This document shows positions 6,664 to 10,284 of a stretch of DNA of 10,284 bases, one piece after another. Origin of the DNA: Nitrososphaerales archaeon TH526 (lineage in GTDB: Archaea > Thermoproteota > Nitrososphaeria > Nitrososphaerales > Nitrososphaeraceae); the NCBI GenBank assembly GCA_014523665.1, contig JAATVR010000306.1, positions 1 through 10,284 of the forward strand, given 5' to 3'. The notes under the pieces were generated by a model, which was not told the origin of the DNA, did no database searches, and was given only the letters and a program-made list of their open reading frames with translations. The position numbers and the translations under genes are program-made. Position 1 is the stretch's first letter; the number at the start of each line of letters is the position of its first letter.

Positions 6664-6987
6664 ATGGTTAGAAATATAGGCGTTTCTGTTTCTCCTCCGC
6701 GGAGGTCATGTGAAGATATTAATTGTCCTTTCCATGGTAAACTCTCTGTTAGAGGTCGAGTTTTTACTGGCACTTTGGTTAGTGCAAAAGCTCGCAAGAT
6801 GGTTGTGGTTGAACATCAATATTCTAGACCGGTAACGAAATACAAAAGGTTTGAAAGAAGCAAATCAAAAATGCATGCGTATGCTCCTGATTGTATGGAT
6901 GTAGTTGAAGGCAAACGAGTGCGCATTGCAGAATGTCGGCCTTTGACTAAGACTGTTGCTTTTGTGGTGATCGAGGTGGAACAATAA
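6664..6987 (+). CDS. rps17: 30S ribosomal protein S17 (uS17)
   Basis: uS17 is an OB-fold protein that binds 16S rRNA early in small-subunit assembly. The archaeal CEDINCPFHGKLSVRG segment is at 16-31, with GRVFTGTLVSAKARKMVVVE next. The family signature is at 83-105 (GKRVRIAECRPLTKTVAFVV). At 107 residues the length is typical. The ATG lies three bases after the rnp1 stop; an ATG at 6657 is in another frame. The TAA stop at 6985-6987 is followed immediately, in the same frame, by the uL14 coding sequence, so only this stop separates the two proteins. A Shine-Dalgarno-like motif for uL14 lies inside the last codons. Confidence 0.97.
   Translation: MVRNIGVSVSPPRRSCEDINCPFHGKLSVRGRVFTGTLVSAKARKMVVVEHQYSRPVTKYKRFERSKSKMHAYAPDCMDVVEGKRVRIAECRPLTKTVAFVVIEVEQ
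6973..6979 (+). promoter_or_regulatory. Ribosome binding site for rpl14
   Basis: The motif gaggtgg, a strong match to the archaeal consensus, lies at the end of rps17 and nine bases before the ACG codon at 6988. The first ATG in the uL14 frame, at 7063, has no such motif nearby. The element supports initiation directly after the S17 stop. Confidence 0.7.
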
Positions 6988-7422
6988 ACGTCCTCTAAGT
7001 CAAGAGCCGTTTCAGCAAAAGGTGTAGAAGAATTCAGGCCTTATGTAACAAGAGCACTGCCTATGGCCGCCAGCTTAGTATGTGCAGACAACACCGGTGC
7101 TAAGATTCTTCGCATTGCTCAAGTAAAAAGATTCAAGGGACGACATTCCCGGTTACCGTCAGCTGCTGTGGGGGATTTTGTAACCGTGACCGTCAAGAAA
7201 GGTCCAGCGGAGTTAAGAAAACAGATTTTCGGCGCAGTAATAATAAGACAGAAATATCCTGTTAGAAGGCTTAATGGAAATAGATTAGTCTTTGAAGATA
7301 ATGCTGCTGTATTGGTCACTCCTGAGGGTGAAATCAAGGGAACAGACATAAAAGGGCCAGTAGCAGCGGAGGCAGCTGAAAAATGGCCGAGAATTGCAAA
7401 TTTGGCTTCACTAATAGTATGA
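6988..7422 (+). CDS. rpl14: 50S ribosomal protein L14 (uL14), probable ACG start
   Basis: uL14 is a beta-barrel protein at the subunit interface of the large subunit. The core is unmistakable: LVCADNTGAKILRIAQVKRF, VGDFVTVTVKKGPAELRKQ, FGAVIIRQKYPVRR and EGEIKGTDIKGPVAAEAAEKW. The first ATG (7063) would give 119 residues, but conserved archaeal N-terminal sequence (SKSRAVSAKGVEEFRPYVTRALP) is encoded upstream in the same frame, back to the S17 stop. No ATG, GTG or TTG occurs in those 25 codons. The most plausible start is ACG at 6988, giving 144 residues and (M)SSKSRAV, with gaggtgg nine bases upstream. A sequencing error or mutation of ATG to ACG is an alternative. The gene identity is sure; the start codon is inferred. 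The CTG at codon 24 is too late to cover the conserved region. Confidence 0.9.
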   Translation, partial: TSSKSRAVSAKGVEEFRPYVTRALPMAASLVCADNTGAKILRIAQVKRFKGRHSRLPSAAVGDFVTVTVKKGPAELRKQIFGAVIIRQKYPVRRLNGNRLVFEDNAAVLVTPEGEIKGTDIKGPVAAEAAEKWPRIANLASLIV

Positions 7423-7447
7423 GTGATGGATGGAGTAGTGTAAATTA

Positions 7448-7888
7448 TTGACAAATAGATTAATAGGTATTGTTCCAAAGCATTTGACTGAACGCAGACT
7501 CAGATCTCCCCTGTCGCGTGCGCTACGAGAAAAATACGGAAGACGCAATGTAAGAGTGATCGCCGGAGATACGATCAAAGTAATTCGTGGTGAATATAGT
7601 GGGATTGAAGGTAAGGTTGAAAAAGTTAATATGAAGCGAGGAAGTCTCGCAATTGAAGGTATTCAAAGAGAAAAGGTGCGTGGAGGCAACGTTAAGGTTG
7701 AAATTAATTCTACTAATGTAATAGTTACCGATTTAGATTTGGATGATAAATATCGACAAGCTCTGATTCAAAGAATTAACGAACCAGAGAAAAAAAATTC
7801 GACTGAAAAGAAATCTAAAACCAAGAAACAAAGCAAACGACGTTCACCAAGTAAGACGAAGAGTAACGTCAAAGGAGGAGAACAATAG
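7448..7888 (+). CDS. rpl24: 50S ribosomal protein L24 (uL24) with basic tail
   Basis: uL24 binds domain I of 23S rRNA, initiates large-subunit assembly and sits near the tunnel exit. The archaeal N-terminus has HLTERRLRSPLSRALREKYGRR. It is followed by a KOW motif at about 36-62 (VIAGDTIKVIRGEYSGIEGK) and the segment SLAIEGIQREKVRGG. Residues from about 114 form a Lys/Ser/Thr-rich tail without visible fold. The total of 146 residues is somewhat longer than minimal archaeal forms. The TTG start is decided by the in-frame stop at 7436-7438; ggagtag at 7432-7438 is a possible ribosome binding site. A 25-base spacer separates it from rpl14. Confidence 0.96.
   Translation: MTNRLIGIVPKHLTERRLRSPLSRALREKYGRRNVRVIAGDTIKVIRGEYSGIEGKVEKVNMKRGSLAIEGIQREKVRGGNVKVEINSTNVIVTDLDLDDKYRQALIQRINEPEKKNSTEKKSKTKKQSKRRSPSKTKSNVKGGEQ
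7874..7880 (+). promoter_or_regulatory. Ribosome binding site for rps4e
   Basis: The motif ggaggag lies inside the end of rpl24, ten bases before the TTG at 7891. It is one of the strongest Shine-Dalgarno matches in the window and supports the TTG start. Confidence 0.7.
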
Positions 7889-7890
7889 AT

Positions 7891-8610
7891 TTGGCAAAGA
7901 AGGGAGGGGATACAACTGTCAAGAGGCAGCTTGCTCCTTCATTTTGGAAGGTTAGACGAAAGCATGGCCAATTTGTGGTACGTACAAGACCAGGACCTCA
8001 CCCAAAGGCTATTTCCTATCCTTTAGGAGTTTTGCTTAGAGATGTATTAAAAGTTGGTCAGAGGATGGATGAAGTAAAAAGAATGCTTAACGACGGAAAG
8101 GTAGCTGTAGATGGAGTGGTGAGGAGAAGCGTTGGTTGGCCGGTAGGATTAATGGACACTATAGAACTGATTCCTTTATCTCAATCCTTTCGTTTGGTAC
8201 CGAAAGATAGGAATCTCTTGATCCCAATTCCTCTCACTAAGCAGACTGAAAAGAACCTTAAACTGGTGAGGGTGACACTTAGGAAAACAATTAAAGGGAA
8301 AAAAACGCAGTATGGTTTCCATGATGGTAAGACGTTGATTGCGGATGAGCAATATTCAGTCGGAGATTCTTGTTTGATCGATATGTCAAATAAGGAAGTC
8401 AAGTCGCATATGAAGTTAGAGAAAGGTTCTTTTGTACTTGTTACAAAAGGCGAGAATGCTGGGGCTACTGGAAAGATAGAAGAAATTCGCGAGGGTCTAT
8501 TTTCATTGCCGAAACGTACGGTGGTCTCGTTTGGTGATAGGTCAGTCGAATTGCCGGTTCAAATGGTCATGTTGGTTGGTGCTGAAGAGCCGATAATTCA
8601 GGTGAGTTAA
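7891..8610 (+). CDS. rps4e: 30S ribosomal protein S4e (eS4)
   Basis: eS4 is a small-subunit protein shared by archaea and eukaryotes and absent from bacteria. The N-terminal segment RQLAPSFWKVRRKHGQFVVR leads to the PGPHPKAISYPLGVLLRD motif (35-51). An S4-type RNA-binding domain follows at about 43-92 (VKRMLNDGKVAVDGVVRR), then the central domain. A KOW motif lies near 178-200 (KGSFVLVTKGENAGATGKI). Its 239 residues are normal. The TTG start follows the L24 stop by two bases and has a strong upstream ribosome binding site. Position between uL24 and uL5 is the classic archaeal arrangement. Confidence 0.97.
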   Translation: MAKKGGDTTVKRQLAPSFWKVRRKHGQFVVRTRPGPHPKAISYPLGVLLRDVLKVGQRMDEVKRMLNDGKVAVDGVVRRSVGWPVGLMDTIELIPLSQSFRLVPKDRNLLIPIPLTKQTEKNLKLVRVTLRKTIKGKKTQYGFHDGKTLIADEQYSVGDSCLIDMSNKEVKSHMKLEKGSFVLVTKGENAGATGKIEEIREGLFSLPKRTVVSFGDRSVELPVQMVMLVGAEEPIIQVS

Positions 8611-8616
8611 CCGGTT

Positions 8617-9138
8617 ATGGCTACTTCGAATTCGGAAAATATTATGAGAAGGATTTCGGTTGGAAAGGTCGTTATCAACATTGGTGTTGGAAGATCTGGA
8701 GAACCTGTAGAAAGGGCCAAACATGGCTTAGAGGATTTGACTGGAAAAATTCCGACTGTGACAACGGCTAAGAAAAACTTTCGAGATTTTGGAATTCACC
8801 AAGGGGAACCGATTGGGGCGATGGTGACATTGAGAAGAAAGGATGCAACAGATTTCTTGAAAAGGTGTTTAGAAGCAAAAGGAAATAAAATAAATATCAA
8901 TTCCTTCGACGATTATGGTAACATCTCTCTTGGCATTCGTGAACATATCGACATTCCTGGCACGAAATATAATCCGGATATTGGTATCTTTGGCATGAAC
9001 GTTTGCGTTAGTTTGGTGCGGCCTGGTTATAGCATTTCTAAGAGAAGAGGTAAGACTAAGATCGGCAAAGGCCACAGAATTAGAAAAGATGGCGCAATTG
9101 AATTCTTTACAAGTGGATTCGGAGTTGAAGTATCATAA
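8617..9138 (+). CDS. rpl5: 50S ribosomal protein L5 (uL5)
   Basis: uL5 binds 5S rRNA and lies in the central protuberance, contacting the P-site tRNA and the small-subunit head. The signature stretch [20 protein letters not shown] (13-32) is followed by [20 protein letters not shown] (41-60). Then come [21 protein letters not shown] and [13 protein letters not shown]. The length of 173 residues is typical of archaea. The ATG at 8617 has ggtga at 8601-8605 upstream; a second in-frame ATG at 8644 (residue 10) is close to where many archaeal L5 proteins begin and cannot be excluded. The stop overlaps the S14 ATG by one base. Confidence 0.97.
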   Translation: MATSNSENIMRRISVGKVVINIGVGRSGEPVERAKHGLEDLTGKIPTVTTAKKNFRDFGIHQGEPIGAMVTLRRKDATDFLKRCLEAKGNKININSFDDYGNISLGIREHIDIPGTKYNPDIGIFGMNVCVSLVRPGYSISKRRGKTKIGKGHRIRKDGAIEFFTSGFGVEVS

Positions 9139-9317
9139 TGCCAAAACCTAGAGATTATGAGATTACCAAGAGGAGAAAAATTGCTCACGGGAAAGGTTCG
9201 AGATGGTGCAAGAGATGTGGTGCATACAATGGATTGATTCAACAGTACAAATTGTTCTTATGTAGACAATGCTTTAGAGAAGTAGCCCAACACTTGGGCT
9301 TTTACAAGTACGAATGA
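9138..9317 (+). CDS. rps14: 30S ribosomal protein S14 (uS14), zinc-binding type
   Basis: This 59-residue gene overlaps the L5 stop by one base (taATG). The product is the short, zinc-binding form of uS14, a small-subunit head protein near the mRNA and A-site tRNA. The four cysteines are visible as CKRC (Cys24, Cys27) and CRQC (Cys42, Cys45), spaced for one zinc ion. The motif [18 protein letters not shown] at the C-terminus is the family signature. The N-terminal part [20 protein letters not shown] is basic and matches the archaeal pattern in length. The gene order L5-S14-S8 is standard. Confidence 0.97.
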   Translation: MPKPRDYEITKRRKIAHGKGSRWCKRCGAYNGLIQQYKLFLCRQCFREVAQHLGFYKYE

Positions 9318-9320
9318 TTA

Positions 9321-9329
9321 GGAGGATGA
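9321..9329 (+). promoter_or_regulatory. Ribosome binding site for rps8
   Basis: The motif ggaggatga, near-consensus, lies in the short gap after rps14, ten bases before the ATG at 9340. It supports that start. A nested ATG at 9326 opens only an eight-codon frame. Confidence 0.75.
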
Positions 9330-9339
9330 TATTGGTTAA

Positions 9340-9732
9340 ATGCCAGCATTAAATGTATTAGCAAATTTGTTGAATACACTATACAATAACGAATCGAGAA
9401 GAAAGAAGGAATGTATTGTGGTGCCTGCATCTAGATTTACTAGTGAAGTCCTGCGTGTAATGCAGAAACACCACTTCGTGGGCGAATTCGAGCAAATTGA
9501 CGACGGAAGAGTGGGGAAGTTTCGTATACAACTTCTAGCCACCATAAACAAATGTGGGATTGTTACTCCAAAGTATAGCGTTAGAAAGAATGGGTATCTT
9601 GATTGGGAAAGACAATACTTGCCAGCATTTAGCATGGGAGTATTGATAGTCTCAACAAGTAAGGGTGTAATGTCACACCATGAAGCCCAACAACTTGGTT
9701 TAGGTGGAGTTCTGGTGGGATATGTGTACTGA
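9340..9732 (+). CDS. rps8: 30S ribosomal protein S8 (uS8)
   Basis: uS8 binds the central domain of 16S rRNA and is a primary assembly protein of the small-subunit platform. The N-terminus PALNVLANLLNTLYNNESRRKKE and the segment SEVLRVMQKHHFVGEFEQID are typical of archaeal and eukaryotic S8. The family signature is at 100-117 (GVLIVSTSKGVMSHHEAQ), followed by GLGGVLVGYVY at the end. At 130 residues the length is exactly as expected. It has a strong ribosome binding site, and its last 11 bases overlap the start of the uL6 gene. Confidence 0.98.
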   Translation: MPALNVLANLLNTLYNNESRRKKECIVVPASRFTSEVLRVMQKHHFVGEFEQIDDGRVGKFRIQLLATINKCGIVTPKYSVRKNGYLDWERQYLPAFSMGVLIVSTSKGVMSHHEAQQLGLGGVLVGYVY

Positions 9733-10284
9733 AAAGATTGCTGTAGAGAAATTGAGCGTTGATCTTATGATACCCTCAGAGGTAACTGTGTCCAAAGAAG
9801 AAAACCATATTCAGGTTAGTGGAAAGCTTGGGACCTTAAAAAGGGACTTGTCGAAGATTCCGATCAAAGTGGAGATTATCCAGGACAGCATTAAAATTTC
9901 TTCGTACGGCAAGAGGAAGAGGGACTTTGCGATCATCAATACTGCAAAGAGTATATTAAACAATATGATCCGTGGGGTAGAAAGAGGATACACTTATCGA
10001 TTAAAAATCGTTTTTGCTCATTTCCCCATTTCTGTGAAGGTGAAAGGGTCTGAGGTTCATGTGGAAAATATTTTTGGTGAGAGAGCTCCAAGAATTGCTA
10101 CTATCGTGGGCAGTGCCACAAAAGTGAAGACAAGCGGGGATGACGTGCTGGTAACTGGACCGAGTATTGAAGACGTCTCTCAGACTGCTGCTAATATTGA
10201 ATCATCAACAAAAATAAAGGGTAAGGACCAACGAGTATTTCTGGATGGTTTATACATCTATTCAAGAGAAGCTGGAATAGCGTA
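9722..10284 (+). CDS. rpl6: 50S ribosomal protein L6 (uL6), 3' end cut by the window
   Basis: uL6 lies at the base of the L7/L12 stalk near the factor-binding centre. The frame is open from ATG 9722 to the window end, about 187 codons, with no stop, so the last few residues lie outside. Visible features are IPSEVTVSKEENHIQVSGKLG (about 17-37), KRDLSKIPIKVEI, the segment NNMIRGVERGYTYRLKIVFAHFP (80-102) and VFLDGLYIYSREAGIA near the C-terminus, all in uL6 order. The ATG overlaps the end of rps8 by 11 bases. Alternative in-frame starts are TTG 9752 and ATG 9767, and the conserved part begins near the latter, so the exact start is uncertain. aggtggag at 9702-9709 is a possible ribosome binding site for the first ATG. 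Confidence 0.93.
   Translation, partial: MCTEKIAVEKLSVDLMIPSEVTVSKEENHIQVSGKLGTLKRDLSKIPIKVEIIQDSIKISSYGKRKRDFAIINTAKSILNNMIRGVERGYTYRLKIVFAHFPISVKVKGSEVHVENIFGERAPRIATIVGSATKVKTSGDDVLVTGPSIEDVSQTAANIESSTKIKGKDQRVFLDGLYIYSREAGIA

Noticed and set aside
9326..9352. Eight-codon frame starting inside the rps8 ribosome binding site
   Set aside because: It is very short, overlaps the true S8 start out of frame, and its ATG is part of the ggaggatga motif itself.
1..10284. Mobile elements, CRISPR arrays, tRNA or rRNA genes, phage or defence systems
   Set aside because: No repeats, inverted termini, integrase-like proteins or RNA gene patterns were seen; nearly all of the window is explained by core genes.

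Overview
The window is a stretch of archaeal chromosome carrying the upstream flank and most of the S10-spc ribosomal protein supercluster. All 19 recognisable genes are on the + strand, tightly packed, with no gap longer than 90 bases. Archaeal signs are a proteasome alpha subunit, archaeal/eukaryotic-type S4e, an RNase P protein (Rnp1) between L29 and S17, a SPOUT methyltransferase just before L3, TATA boxes, and frequent TTG starts. The style of several proteins (PsmA beginning LPAAAGYDRAITVF, S14 beginning [15 protein letters not shown]14 with SKSRAVSAKGVEEFRPY) is what I would expect from a Thaumarchaeota/Nitrososphaeria genome. That placement is inference from memory, not a search. The DNA is moderately AT-rich.

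Region 1 (1-2340) holds psmA, a thioredoxin-fold protein with a CPGC motif, and a SPOUT-class RNA methyltransferase. The last two abut. A TATA-like element precedes psmA. Region 2 (2341-2427) is an 87-base spacer with a good TATA box, probably the main promoter of the ribosomal operon. Region 3 (2428-4521) encodes uL3, uL4 and uL23. A 75-base spacer follows where most archaea carry rpl2 (uL2); no uL2 gene is present. Region 4 (4597-10284) encodes uS19, uL22, uS3, uL29, Rnp1, uS17, uL14, uL24, eS4, uL5, uS14, uS8 and the first ~187 codons of uL6, which runs off the window.

The genes work together in making and assembling the ribosome. uL4, uL22, uL23, uL24 and uL29 shape the exit tunnel and its rim, uS3, uS14 and uS19 form part of the 30S head, uL5 and uL14 contact the subunit interface, and Rnp1 serves tRNA maturation. 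Translational coupling is visible as ATGA/TTGA overlaps (L4/L23, L22/S3, L29/Rnp1), an 8-base overlap (S3/L29) and an 11-base overlap (S8/L6).

The most notable observation concerns uL14. Conserved uL14 sequence continues 25 codons upstream of its first ATG, directly to the S17 stop codon and in the same reading frame as S17, with no ATG, GTG or TTG on the way. A Shine-Dalgarno match sits 9 bases before an ACG codon at 6988. This points to ACG initiation, or to a base error or mutation at the start codon. I found no mobile element, CRISPR array, tRNA or rRNA, and no convincing new multi-gene system; the region is otherwise ordinary core genome.
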